Part shown: positions 18,177 to 26,719 of the stretch, piece by piece | Numbering within the stretch: position 1 is the first letter of the stretch | Layout of the letters: every line of letters starts with the position of its first letter | Assembly (NCBI GenBank): GCA_003724185.1 | Contig: RHGM01000007.1 | Coordinates: 59,667-123,666 of the forward strand | DNA length: 64,000 nt | Origin: Porphyrobacter sp. IPPAS B-1204 | GTDB taxonomy: Bacteria; Pseudomonadota; Alphaproteobacteria; Sphingomonadales; Sphingomonadaceae | Direction of reading: 5' to 3' | Made by a program: the position numbers and the translations under genes | Notes under the pieces: model-generated | What the model saw: only the letters and a program-made list of their open reading frames with translations | Told to the model about the DNA's origin: nothing | The model's database searches: none

Positions 18177-18455
18177 ATGATCAGATCCGAATTGCTGCAA
18201 GAACTGCACAAGGACAACCCAGACCTGCGCGCCGACGAGATCGAGCAGGTTGTGGACATCTTTTTCGACGAAATCGCCCAGCGTCTGGCCGAAGGTGGCC
18301 GGGTCGAACTGCGCGGCTTCGGCGCGTTCTCGACCCGCGAGCGTGAAGCCCGCAGCGGCCGGAACCCGCGCACTGGCGAAACGGTGGACGTGCCTGAAAA
18401 GCGCGTGCCCTATTTCAAGGCCGGCAAGGAAATCCGCGAGCGTTTGAACAAGTAA
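18177..18455 (+). CDS. ihfB: integration host factor subunit beta
   Basis: A 92-residue DNA-bending protein of the HU/IHF family. It starts MIRSELLQELHKDNP and contains the signature VELRGFGAFSTRERE, then GRNPRTGETVDVPEK, whose proline intercalates in DNA. This pattern identifies the beta subunit, which pairs with IhfA (not in the window). GGGAG lies six bases before the ATG at 18177, which decides the start over an in-frame codon at 18147. Confidence 0.95.
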   Translation: MIRSELLQELHKDNPDLRADEIEQVVDIFFDEIAQRLAEGGRVELRGFGAFSTREREARSGRNPRTGETVDVPEKRVPYFKAGKEIRERLNK

Positions 18456-18515
18456 GGCGGGCGGCTGCCCTGCGGAAATCGGGTCCGCACGGCGCCTTCT
18501 GTCAGCTTTGCGCAT

Positions 18516-18664
18516 CGAACGGCCCAAAGGGCCGCGGGTGCGCACACGCGCACAACAAGCAACGGCCCGTAGGGTCGCAAGGGCGACCGCCCGCCCGCAG
18601 GCGCTCGATCCCGCAGGGGTCGCATCGCGCCGAGGACGCACGCCCGGAGGCGTGCCCGCCAAAA
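18516..18664 (+). repeat. GC-rich intergenic repeat element, copy 2
   Basis: The element lies between ihfB and the antiporter gene (convergent). It is a series of short palindromes: GGCCC-AAA-GGGCC near 18521-18533, GTGCGCACACGCGCAC near 18538-18553, and CACGCC-CGGA-GGCGTG near 18640-18655. It also has the CGGCCCGTAGGGTCGCAAGG and GCCCGCCCGCAGG blocks shared with elements at 5990-6125 (opposite orientation) and 56680-56788. No T-run is present. Confidence 0.5.
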
Positions 18665-18666
18665 GG

Positions 18667-20331
18667 CTACGCCGCGCGCGGCATGGCCTCGTCACGCGCC
18701 AGGCCGGGGACGGGCAGCGCCCGTTCACGGTCCAGCGCGGCGAAAACCAGTTCGATCAGCCGCTCGCCCCCGCCGCTCAAGCTCATATCGACCGGGGTCA
18801 GGCCAAGCGCGCCGAACTCTGCGACCGCTTCGGCATCGGGAACCGCGATCACGCGGGTGACATCGGGCAGGCGCTCGCGGGCCAGCGGTGTCACCTCGCG
18901 CGATGCCTGCACCTGCCCCGTGGCAATCACCAGCACCTCGCGCCGGTCCATCCCAATCGCATCCCAGCTGCGCGGATCGGCAGGGTTGGCGCGGTGGACG
19001 TGATAACCATCGGCAAGCGCCAACTGGAAGCGGTCATGATCCGCCTCCAGCGCGAGATAGCCGATATCGTTGAATTCCAGCGCATCAGCCAGCGTCCGGC
19101 CCGCAGGCGTCATCCCGATGATCAGCACCGGCGCATCATCGCCCGCCAGCTTGGCATCGGGCGGCCCGGCGCGCAGGCGGCCCGCCAGCTTGCGCCCGAT
19201 ATTCGAGATCAGCGGCGTCACCGCGAGGCTGATCGCAATGGCGGTGACCAGCGCCGAGACAAGCCGCGGCTCGGCCAGACCCGCCACGGCAGGCAGGGCG
19301 AGCAGCACCAGCGTGAACTCGCTCCCCTGCCCCAGCAGGAAGCCCAATTGGATCGAGCCAGGCACCGACCAGCGGTTGAGCAGCCCCGCCACCACGTTGA
19401 AACCGCATTTCAGCGCGATCATCGCCAGCGTCAGGCCGAGCACCAGCGCCCAATCCGCCACCAGCAGCGCCGGATCGATGCTGAGTCCGACCGAGATGAA
19501 GAAGAAGCTCAGAAACAGCCCGCGAAAGGCGTCAATCTCGGTCTGCACCAGAATCCGGTAGCGCGAATCCGCGACAGCCATCCCGCCGAGGAAGGCTCCC
19601 AATGTCAGCGACAGCCCCGCCATCCCCGTCGCCCACCCGGCGGCGAGCGCGATGAACAGCGCGGTGGCGGTATAGACCTCGGTCGTGCCGGCACGGGCGA
19701 TCAGGCCAAACAGGGGTTCGGTGAGGAAGCGGGCGAACAGCACGGCGATGCCGAAGGCGGCGAGCGCCTTGACCCCGGCAATGCCCAGCGCAGGCGCCAG
19801 CGCCCCGCCGCTCGCCAGCGCGCCAGCCGTCACCAGCAGCAGGATCGCGGCAATGTCCTGAAAGATCAGGATCGACTGCGCCGCACGGCCGACCGGGCAA
19901 TCCTCCTGCCCCCGTTCACGGATCAGGCCGATCACCACCGCGGTGCTCGACAGCCCCATCCCGAAGCCCGCAATCACGGCGAACATGGGCGGCAGGCCGA
20001 ACAACCCGAACAGCGATGCAAAGCCCCCGCCCGCCACCAGCATCTGCAAGGCGCCGAAGCCGAAGATATTGCCCGCCTCGGCCCGGATCCGCCCCAATGA
20101 GAAGTGCAGGCCCAGATTGAACAGCAGGAACATCACGCCCGCTTCCGCCATTGCGGCAACCAGCGGTCCGCTGAAATCCTCCGCCATGCCGAGGCTCGCG
20201 AGGCCAAGGCCCAGCCCGAGATAGCCGACAATCGGGTTCAGCCGCAGCGCGCGGGCCACCAGTGCCGCGCCGATGCCGAGGCCCAGCAGCGTGATCGCCG
20301 GCTGGATTGTCTCCACCACTTCGCCCGCCAT
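18667..20331 (-). CDS. CPA2-family monovalent cation:proton antiporter (KefB/YbaL type)
   Basis: A 554-residue membrane protein. Residues 1 to about 390 form 11-13 transmembrane helices of a Na+/H+ exchanger domain, with NPIVGYLGLGLGLA, EAGVMFLLFNLGLHFSLGRI and the conserved GMGLSSTAVVIGLI. The C-terminal part is an RCK/TrkA-N domain beginning APVLIIGMTPAGRTLADAL; its dinucleotide motif is GxTxxG rather than GxGxxG, so NAD(H) binding may be altered. Proteins of this type exchange K+ or Na+ for H+, often gated by ligands. It stands alone. Confidence 0.92.
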   Translation of the reverse strand: MAGEVVETIQPAITLLGLGIGAALVARALRLNPIVGYLGLGLGLASLGMAEDFSGPLVAAMAEAGVMFLLFNLGLHFSLGRIRAEAGNIFGFGALQMLVAGGGFASLFGLFGLPPMFAVIAGFGMGLSSTAVVIGLIRERGQEDCPVGRAAQSILIFQDIAAILLLVTAGALASGGALAPALGIAGVKALAAFGIAVLFARFLTEPLFGLIARAGTTEVYTATALFIALAAGWATGMAGLSLTLGAFLGGMAVADSRYRILVQTEIDAFRGLFLSFFFISVGLSIDPALLVADWALVLGLTLAMIALKCGFNVVAGLLNRWSVPGSIQLGFLLGQGSEFTLVLLALPAVAGLAEPRLVSALVTAIAISLAVTPLISNIGRKLAGRLRAGPPDAKLAGDDAPVLIIGMTPAGRTLADALEFNDIGYLALEADHDRFQLALADGYHVHRANPADPRSWDAIGMDRREVLVIATGQVQASREVTPLARERLPDVTRVIAVPDAEAVAEFGALGLTPVDMSLSGGGERLIELVFAALDRERALPVPGLARDEAMPRAA

Positions 20332-20436
20332 AATCGCGCCCCGCTTGCCGAAATACCGGCTCGCGAGATGGGGGATGCAGCAGCGGCTGGCAAGCTCTGG
20401 CCTTCACCGGGCAATCTGTGCCAAGGCGGCAATCAT

Positions 20437-20518
20437 GCGGGCGTGGCGGAATGGTAGACGCCGGGGACTTAAAATCCCCTGAGCTTTGCTCGTGCGGGTT
20501 CGAGTCCCGCCGCCCGTA
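20437..20518 (+). tRNA. tRNA-Leu (anticodon UAA)
   Basis: A complete class II cloverleaf. The acceptor arm GCGGGCG (20437-20443) pairs with CGCCCGT (20511-20517), with one G-U pair and discriminator A. The D arm is GCG...CGC. The anticodon stem GGGGA/TCCCC has loop CTTAAAA (anticodon TAA). A long variable arm GAGC-TTT-GCTC and a T arm GCGGG-TTCGAGT-CCCGC follow. CCA is not encoded. Confidence 0.95.
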
Positions 20519-20654
20519 CGCTTCTACGTAGTCTTGCGTATGCCACCCCCCGCAAAACCGACCTCGCGGTTATCTCCGCCTTAACGTCTTTGCCCTCATG
20601 TTACGGAACACATGGGACAATCGCGCCCCTTCGCGGGGATGGAACACACACGGC

Positions 20655-21308
20655 ATGGACAACAGGGCGATTACTGCAAAGCTGGAGGAGGTGCCGGAGG
20701 GTGCCGACACGCTCGCAGGGGAAGAACTGCGCGCATCACCGCGCTTCACCTTGCTGATTCGCGCCGCCAAGCTGGTCTCTGCCCAGGGCGAATTCGTCTG
20801 CGTGATCCGCGACGTGTCCGAAAGCGGGGTCAGCGTGCGTCTGTTCCACGCCCTGCCCGGCTGCAAGGACTTCGCGCTGCATATGCCCGCAGGCGCAGTC
20901 TATGAAATCAGCTGCGTGTGGCAGCGCGACAATGAGGCGGGCTTTACCTTCTCGCAAACCGTCGAGGTTCAAAAGCTCGTCAATGAATCGAGCGAATATC
21001 CCAAGCGCGGCCTCAGGCTAGGCGTGTGCTTCCCGGTGACGCTGAACACTCTGACCGGCAATTACGACGCGGTGGTGGAGAACCTTTCGCAGCAGGGCGC
21101 GCGGATCACCTGCGATTCGATGCTGGCGATTGACCAGACCGTGCGGATCGTCGCCCCAGGCCTGATGCAAAAGCCCCGCGAACTGCGCGCCAAGGTGCGC
21201 TGGCGGCGCGATCAGCAATACGGGCTGGTGTTCGACGACACCTTCACGCTGGGCGAATTCGCACGGCTCGCAGCCCTGCTTCAGGCCCCGGCGCTGCTGG
21301 AGCGGTGA
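20655..21308 (+). CDS. tandem PilZ-domain protein, putative c-di-GMP effector
   Basis: A 217-residue protein with two PilZ-like beta-barrels. The first has ASPRFTLLIR followed by RDVSESGVSVRL, which contains the DxSxxG motif. The second has VENLSQQGARI, an NxSxxG motif, and RAKVRWRRDQQYGLVFDD near the end. PilZ proteins bind cyclic di-GMP through RxxxR plus (D/N)xSxxG. The first arginine motif is only partial, so binding is likely but not certain. ATG 20655 is used; a start at 20598 adds residues without family character. It is downstream of tRNA-Leu with no obvious partner gene. Confidence 0.85.
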   Translation: MDNRAITAKLEEVPEGADTLAGEELRASPRFTLLIRAAKLVSAQGEFVCVIRDVSESGVSVRLFHALPGCKDFALHMPAGAVYEISCVWQRDNEAGFTFSQTVEVQKLVNESSEYPKRGLRLGVCFPVTLNTLTGNYDAVVENLSQQGARITCDSMLAIDQTVRIVAPGLMQKPRELRAKVRWRRDQQYGLVFDDTFTLGEFARLAALLQAPALLER

Positions 21309-21321
21309 ACCCGGCCGCCTG

Positions 21322-21810
21322 TCAGGCGGGGACGAATTTGAGTGCGACGCCGTTGATGCAGTGCCGCTTGCCCGTGGGCTTGGGGCCGTCATCGAAAATA
21401 TGCCCCAGATGCCCGCCGCAATCGGCGCAGTGGACCTCGGTGCGGGGGTATCCGATCAGGTAATCGGTACTGGTGCCCACGGCGCCCCTGTCGATCGCCT
21501 GCCAGAAACTCGGCCAGCCGGTGCCGCTGTCATATTTGTGCGCCGAGGCATAGAGCGGGTTGGCACAGCCCGCGCACACAAAGGTGCCCCTGCGCTTTTC
21601 CTTGTCCAGCGGCGAGGTGTAGGCGCGTTCCGTCCCCGCCTTGCGCAGCACGTAATACTGGTCTTTGGTCAGAACCTTGCGCCATTCGGCATCGGTCTTT
21701 CCCTTGGGATAATTCTTCGCTTCGGCGGGCGCGGCGGAGCAGGCGCTGACAAACGGCAGGGCCGCGCCCATCACGAGCAGGCGGCGGCGGTCAATCACAG
21801 GCAGGCGCAT
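21322..21810 (-). CDS. msrB: peptide-methionine (R)-S-oxide reductase MsrB, exported
   Basis: A 162-residue enzyme that reduces the R epimer of methionine sulfoxide. It has the zinc-binding CxxC pairs (FVCAGC and HCADC), the SGTGWPSFWQ motif, GGHLGHIFDDGP, and the catalytic RHCINGVALKF. The N-terminus reads DRRRLLVMGAALPFVSAC, combining a twin-arginine motif with a lipobox, so it is predicted to be a Tat-exported lipoprotein. Start 21810 puts the twin arginine near the N-terminus; ATG 21825 is an alternative and neither has a strong Shine-Dalgarno. Together with the envelope MsrA at 6508-7188 it covers both sulfoxide epimers. Confidence 0.94.
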   Translation of the reverse strand: MRLPVIDRRRLLVMGAALPFVSACSAAPAEAKNYPKGKTDAEWRKVLTKDQYYVLRKAGTERAYTSPLDKEKRRGTFVCAGCANPLYASAHKYDSGTGWPSFWQAIDRGAVGTSTDYLIGYPRTEVHCADCGGHLGHIFDDGPKPTGKRHCINGVALKFVPA

Positions 21811-21887
21811 GGGCGGGTGTTCCATCGTTCGGATCGTGGGCGTTCTACCCTTAATACGTCCGGAACGCCCCCTAAGTTTCACCGGCC

Positions 21888-23237
21888 TCAGAACGTGGTG
21901 ATCTCCACCTCAAGCTTGCGGAAGCCGTGGACGAAGTTGGCGCGCACCCGCTCCACATCGCCCGCGACATGCACCCGCATCCGGCGCTTGTGCATTTCTT
22001 CCAGCAGCACCTTCAGCTGCAATTCCGCCAGCCGCGCACCCACACAACGGTGGATGCCGTAACCGAAGGCGAGGTGGCGGCGGGCGTTGTCACGCGTGAT
22101 GTCGAGCTTGTCTGCATCCTCGAACACCTCTTCGTCGCGGTTGGCGCTGATGTACCACAGCACCACCTTGTCACCCGCCTTGATGGTCTGGCCGAACACT
22201 TCGGTGTCCTCGGTGCAGGTGCGGCGCATATGGGCCAGCGGCACCTGCATCCGCAGACATTCCTGCACCGCATTGGGAATGAGGTCGGGGCGTTCTTCAA
22301 ACAGCTTGCGCTGGTCGGGGAACTTGTCGAGGCTGTGAATGATCCCGCTCATGGTGTTGCGGGTGGTGTCGTTCCCGCCGACGATCAGCAGCACCAGATT
22401 GCCCATGAATTCTTCCGGCCGCATCTGGTTCATCGCGGGCGAGTGGAGCATCATGGAGATCAGGTCATTGCCCGGCTCCTTGTCCATCGTGCGTTCGATC
22501 CACAGCGACTGGAAATAGGCCCCCATTTCCTGAAGGAAGCTCCAGCGCATTTCATCCAGATCGCGCACGGTGGCAAGTTCGGTATCGCCCGCCCAGTCAG
22601 ACCACAGGGTCAGCAGGCGGCGGTCTTCCCACGGGAAGCCGAACAGGATCGCCAGCATTCCGGTGGTCAGTTCGATCGAGACGGTATCGACCCAGTCGAA
22701 CACCACGCCGCGCGGCAGGCTGTCCAGCAGCTCGCTGGTGCGGGCACGGATTTCGGTCTCCATGTCAGTGACGGCAGAGGGCGTGAACTTGGGCGCGACG
22801 GTGCGGCGCTGGCCGGTGTGTTGCGGGCGGTCCATCGCAATGAACATCGGCAGTTCGCGCGGCGCATGGCCCGCAGCCTCGGCCTCTTCCTGGGTCAGCG
22901 GGTTGAGAATGGTGATCCCGCCATGTTCCCAGCTCGACGAGAAGGCTTCGGGCAGGGCTTCGATATGCTGGATCGCCTTGTGGCCGACCACCGCCCAATA
23001 GGGGCCGAACGGGCTTTCGGGGATGTAGTGCAGCGGGCCGGCCTTGCGCATTTCGGCAAAGATCGGCTGCCAGGTGTCATCGAAATAGATGTCCGAACGG
23101 CTGACATCCCAAGCGTTTGTATGCTTCGGGCGTTCTTCGGGATGGGCGGCGAAATGCGCCTTCAGGGCATCATAAGCGCTGGGCTCGCGCCGCACTTGCG
23201 GGCGCTGCACCGGGTTGGGCGGGGCAATCGTGGCCAT
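21888..23237 (-). CDS. cytochrome P450, CYP153-like alkane/fatty-acid omega-hydroxylase
   Basis: A 449-residue soluble P450. The I-helix reads LLIVGGNDTTRNTMSG, followed by LAHMRRTCTEDTEVFGQ, and the heme-binding loop is FGYGIHRCVGARLAELQ. The stretches DDTWQPIF, FGPYWAVVGHK, GGITILNP and LTTGMLAILFGFPWEDRR closely match the CYP153 family as I remember it, which hydroxylates n-alkane or fatty-acid termini. It needs a ferredoxin and reductase, which are not adjacent; the FAD reductase at 26712-27955 is a candidate. GGGAG lies six bases before ATG 23237. A TGACA-GGGA-TGTCA dyad is about 70 bases upstream. Confidence 0.9.
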   Translation of the reverse strand: MATIAPPNPVQRPQVRREPSAYDALKAHFAAHPEERPKHTNAWDVSRSDIYFDDTWQPIFAEMRKAGPLHYIPESPFGPYWAVVGHKAIQHIEALPEAFSSSWEHGGITILNPLTQEEAEAAGHAPRELPMFIAMDRPQHTGQRRTVAPKFTPSAVTDMETEIRARTSELLDSLPRGVVFDWVDTVSIELTTGMLAILFGFPWEDRRLLTLWSDWAGDTELATVRDLDEMRWSFLQEMGAYFQSLWIERTMDKEPGNDLISMMLHSPAMNQMRPEEFMGNLVLLIVGGNDTTRNTMSGIIHSLDKFPDQRKLFEERPDLIPNAVQECLRMQVPLAHMRRTCTEDTEVFGQTIKAGDKVVLWYISANRDEEVFEDADKLDITRDNARRHLAFGYGIHRCVGARLAELQLKVLLEEMHKRRMRVHVAGDVERVRANFVHGFRKLEVEITTF

Positions 23238-23302
23238 GTCTGTCTCCCGTCAGGCAGCCTCGTGCATGGGCCGCTCCGATCCGACTCGCATCCTGCCCTA
23301 AC

Positions 23303-23316
23303 TGACAGGGATGTCA
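23303..23316. promoter_or_regulatory. dyad overlapping a putative -35 upstream of the CYP153 gene
   Basis: TGACA-GGGA-TGTCA is a perfect 5-bp inverted repeat. On the minus strand it overlaps TTGACA, a consensus -35 hexamer, about 75 bases before the P450 start. The -10 is weak. It fits a TetR-type operator, but no regulator is adjacent. Confidence 0.35.
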
Positions 23317-23355
23317 ATAGTCGGTTGCGAATGGAGACTGATCGGGCTGCCCGAT

Positions 23356-24618
23356 CTAGGCGGAAAGACGCAGCCCCTTGCGCTTTTTGTCGCGCCCCGC
23401 ACCGCCCGATTTCATCACCCGCTTGCGGAACAGCATCGATCCGCCCTTGACCAGCAGCAGCACGGCAACCGCCTGCCACACCAGCACCACCGCATGGGTC
23501 CACAGCGTGTCCTCCAGCGCGGCGCGGGCCAGCATCGCGAAGGGCGATGACAGCGGGAACACCACCGAAGTCAGCTCCAGCGTGGTGCCGATCTGGCCGA
23601 TATTGGCGGCCGACAGGAAGAACACCATCAGCTGCAGCATGGTGACCGGCATCGACATGGTCTGCACCTCGCGCACGGATGATGCCATCGCGCCAATCGT
23701 CAGGAAGAGCGAGCCGAGCAGCAGATAGGCCATCGAGAAATAGACGATCCCCAGCACGATAAACACCGGCCAGCCGACCGCCGGGCCGGGCAGTTCGCGG
23801 AAATTGGTCTGGGTGACGGTGACAATCGCGCTTTCGGCAATCGCCCAGAAGCCCCAGCCGACCGTGCCCCACACCGCAATCCCGACGAAGGACACGCCCA
23901 GCATCGCAAACAGCTTGCCCATGAACACCGCGTCCATCGGCAGGGCCGCGGCGAGGATTTCGATGATCTTGTTGCCCTTTTCCTCGGCGAGGTTGGACAG
24001 GACCATGCCGCCCAGCAGCATGGTCAGCAGGAACAGCACCATCTGCGCGGCCTGCGCGGTGCGGATGCGGTTGGTGCGTTCGGACGCAGCGCTGGTGGCG
24101 ACCACGTCTCCGGTGGCGGCAGGGAAGCTGGCGGGCGATGCGCCGGTCGCCGTGGCCGCGATCAGTTCGACCGGACCTTTCCAGCGGTCGACCTGCCCTT
24201 GCGTGCCCACCACCTTCGGCTCGGCGAGCGTGCCGGTCACGATCGCGGCATAATTGCCGCGCCGCTGATCGAGATAGGCACGGGCATCAAAGGCGCTGTC
24301 GGCCTCAGCCTCGTCGACCACGCGCAGCGCGGGAACGAACCCGCCAAGCTGCGGGCGCAAGGCGTCGCCCGCGGCGATCATCGCCGCGTTGTCGGAAGCG
24401 CTCATCGCCACGCCGACTTCGATGCTGATCGCCTGGTCCGAGACAGAGCGGCCGATGCTGCCCGCCAGCCCGCCGACCAGCACCGGGAACAGCGGCCCGA
24501 TCAGGAAGAACAGGAAGGCGCGGCTGAACAGCACGGCCACGAAATCGCGCCGGGCGATGACCCATGCGGCCTCGAGCATGGTGAGGCGGGGGCGGAGAGG
24601 GGCGGTGGCTTCGGTCAT
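23356..24618 (-). CDS. ABC-2 type exporter permease, NatB-like
   Basis: A 420-residue inner-membrane permease. It has one N-terminal transmembrane helix (FLFFLIGPLFPVLVGG), a large extracytoplasmic domain of about 170 residues, and five to six C-terminal helices containing LSNLAEEKGNKIIEILAAALPMDAVFMGKL. That is the conserved cytoplasmic loop motif of NatB-type ABC-2 permeases. It overlaps the ATPase gene upstream by four bases (ATGA), so the two form one transporter. NatAB-type systems export Na+ or toxic compounds; the substrate is not evident here. Confidence 0.9.
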   Translation of the reverse strand: MTEATAPLRPRLTMLEAAWVIARRDFVAVLFSRAFLFFLIGPLFPVLVGGLAGSIGRSVSDQAISIEVGVAMSASDNAAMIAAGDALRPQLGGFVPALRVVDEAEADSAFDARAYLDQRRGNYAAIVTGTLAEPKVVGTQGQVDRWKGPVELIAATATGASPASFPAATGDVVATSAASERTNRIRTAQAAQMVLFLLTMLLGGMVLSNLAEEKGNKIIEILAAALPMDAVFMGKLFAMLGVSFVGIAVWGTVGWGFWAIAESAIVTVTQTNFRELPGPAVGWPVFIVLGIVYFSMAYLLLGSLFLTIGAMASSVREVQTMSMPVTMLQLMVFFLSAANIGQIGTTLELTSVVFPLSSPFAMLARAALEDTLWTHAVVLVWQAVAVLLLVKGGSMLFRKRVMKSGGAGRDKKRKGLRLSA

Positions 24619-25619
24619 GCGCGGCCTTCTGCCGAATCGGCTTCGAGTTGTCGGGCGGCAGCTTCGCCCGCAATGGCGACGAAGGCATCGTGCAGGCCGG
24701 CGCGCTCGATCGACAGCGAGAGGATCCCCGCCTCGCCTTCAATCAGGCCTTTCAGCAGCGGCTCGATCCCGCTTTCGGGCAGGGGAAACTGGAAGAAATC
24801 GCCGTTGCGGCGGGCATCGGGCGGCAGCGCGGCGAGCCACGCGCCTTCACGCGCCCGTGTTTCCAGCCGCACCTGCGCCGGAATCCGGTCACGCGCTGCC
24901 TCGACAGAACCGGCATAGGGCACCTTGCCCCCGGCGATAATCGCCACCCCTTCGCACAGGCGTTCGGCATGGTGGATCACGTGGGTCGAGAAAATCACCG
25001 TCACCCCGTCATCGGCCAGAGCGCGGATCATCAGTTCCAGCTTGCCCTGGTTGATCGCATCGAGGCCCGAAAACGGCTCGTCCAGCACCACCAGCCGGGG
25101 CTGATGCACCAGCGTGCCGAGCAATTGTACGGTCTGCGCCATGCCTTTCGACAGCTGGCGGATCTGGCGGTCGGCGGCGTAGCCGAGGTCGTGGCGTTCC
25201 AGCAGTTCGGCAGCGCGGCGGCGGCCTTCCTTCAGCGGCAACCCGCGCAGCGCGCCCATGAAGGCAATCGCCTCGACGCATTTCATTGCCGGATAGAGCC
25301 CGCGTTCCTCTGGCAGGTAGCCGATCAACCGGCCGATATCATGCGGGCGGTCATGCCCGAACACGCGGCGCACGCCTTCATCGGGGTCGATAATGCCCAG
25401 CAGCATCCGCAACGTCGTGGTCTTGCCCGCGCCATTCGGGCCGAGAATCCCGTAGATCGCGCCTTCGGGCACGGAAATGTCCACGCCATCGACAGCGCGC
25501 GTGCCGTCAAAGCTCTTGACCAGCCCGCGTGCTTCGACCGCGAGGGGGCGCGCATCGGCGGGCGTGGCTATCGAGCCAGCCTCGTGATTGCCCAGCTTGT
25601 TGTGATCGCTTACCGCCAT
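24615..25619 (-). CDS. ABC transporter ATP-binding protein, NatA-like
   Basis: A 334-residue ATPase subunit for the ABC-2 permease that follows it. It has Walker A (GPNGAGKTT), the Q-loop region YLPEERGLYPAMK, the signature LSKGMAQ, and Walker B plus D-loop (LVVLDEPFSGLD). A C-terminal domain of about 90 residues follows, as in NatA-type proteins. ATG 25619 is preferred because GTAAGG lies eight bases before it; an in-frame ATG at 25625 is too close to that site. Divergent from queG across 53 bases. Confidence 0.92.
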   Translation of the reverse strand: MAVSDHNKLGNHEAGSIATPADARPLAVEARGLVKSFDGTRAVDGVDISVPEGAIYGILGPNGAGKTTTLRMLLGIIDPDEGVRRVFGHDRPHDIGRLIGYLPEERGLYPAMKCVEAIAFMGALRGLPLKEGRRRAAELLERHDLGYAADRQIRQLSKGMAQTVQLLGTLVHQPRLVVLDEPFSGLDAINQGKLELMIRALADDGVTVIFSTHVIHHAERLCEGVAIIAGGKVPYAGSVEAARDRIPAQVRLETRAREGAWLAALPPDARRNGDFFQFPLPESGIEPLLKGLIEGEAGILSLSIERAGLHDAFVAIAGEAAARQLEADSAEGRA

Positions 25620-25672
25620 GTCCATAGCCTTACGCGGTTAGCGGTCAGGATTAAACGGGAGCCTCTCCGAAC

Positions 25673-26719
25673 ATGGTTAACGCCCCTGCAAGTCTTGCCG
25701 AGCGGATCGCGGCAGAGGCGGCGGGGCTGGGCTTTGCCGTGTGCGGCTTTGCGAGCGCAGGCGACAACCCGCTGCGCGCCGCCCGGCTGGAACAATGGCT
25801 GGGCGAAGGTCACCACGGCAGCATGGAGTGGATGGCGGCGCGGGTGGAGCATCGCCGCTCGCCGCAGGGGCTGTGGCCGGAGGCGCGCAGCGTGATCGCC
25901 TTGGGCATGAGCTACGCCCCGGCGCATGATCCGCTGGCGCTGGAAGGATCGCCCACCCACGCCCGCATCTCGGTTTACGCGCAGGGCAAGGACTATCACG
26001 ATGTGGTGAAGAAGCGGCTGAAGGCGCTGGCCCGCTGGCTGGTGGCGGAAGTGCCCGGCGCGGGGGTGAAAGTCTTCGTCGACACCGCCCCGGTGATGGA
26101 GAAACCCTTGGGAGAGGCCGCCGGGATCGGCTGGCAGGGCAAGCATACCAACATGGTCAGCCCCACCCACGGCAGCTGGCTGTTTCTGGGCGCGATCTAC
26201 ACCACGCTGGATCTCGCCCCGGCTGAGCCGCATCGTGACCAGTGCGGGTCTTGCCGCGCCTGTCTGGACGCCTGCCCGACCGACGCCTTCCCCGCGCCCT
26301 ACCGCCTCGATGCGCGGCGCTGCATTTCCTACCTCACCATCGAACACAAAGGCCCGGTTGCCGAGGATTTGCGCGAGGGTTTGGGCAACCGCATCTATGG
26401 CTGCGACGATTGTCTGGCGGTGTGCCCGTGGAACAAGTTTGCTTCTGCGGCGCAGGCGATCCGCGAATTCCTCCCCCGCGCCGAACTGGTCGCACCCCGG
26501 CTGGAGGAGCTGCTGGCGCTGGACGATGCAGGGTTCCGGGCGCTGTTCTCAGGCTCCCCGATCAAGCGCATCGGGCGTGACCGGTTTGTGCGCAACTGCC
26601 TTTATGCGGCGGGCAACAGCGGCAATGCGGCGTTGATCCCGCAGGTGAGCGCGCTGACCCAGGACCCCGATCCGGTGGTGGCCGATGCGGCAGAATGGGC
26701 GCTAGGGCGGCTCAGATAA
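25673..26719 (+). CDS. queG: epoxyqueuosine reductase
   Basis: A 348-residue cobalamin-dependent Fe-S enzyme for the last step of queuosine synthesis, reducing epoxyqueuosine in tRNA wobble positions. Two 4Fe-4S motifs are visible: [16 protein letters not shown] and [13 protein letters not shown]. The catalytic-aspartate strand is [11 protein letters not shown], followed by [13 protein letters not shown] short HEAT-like C-terminus follows ([16 protein letters not shown]). It overlaps the converging FAD reductase gene by eight bases. Confidence 0.96.
   Translation: MVNAPASLAERIAAEAAGLGFAVCGFASAGDNPLRAARLEQWLGEGHHGSMEWMAARVEHRRSPQGLWPEARSVIALGMSYAPAHDPLALEGSPTHARISVYAQGKDYHDVVKKRLKALARWLVAEVPGAGVKVFVDTAPVMEKPLGEAAGIGWQGKHTNMVSPTHGSWLFLGAIYTTLDLAPAEPHRDQCGSCRACLDACPTDAFPAPYRLDARRCISYLTIEHKGPVAEDLREGLGNRIYGCDDCLAVCPWNKFASAAQAIREFLPRAELVAPRLEELLALDDAGFRALFSGSPIKRIGRDRFVRNCLYAAGNSGNAALIPQVSALTQDPDPVVADAAEWALGRLR

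Noticed and set aside
18508..20100. 530-codon open frame opposite the CPA2 antiporter
   Set aside because: Arg/Gln/His-rich shadow. It begins inside the GC-rich intergenic repeat.
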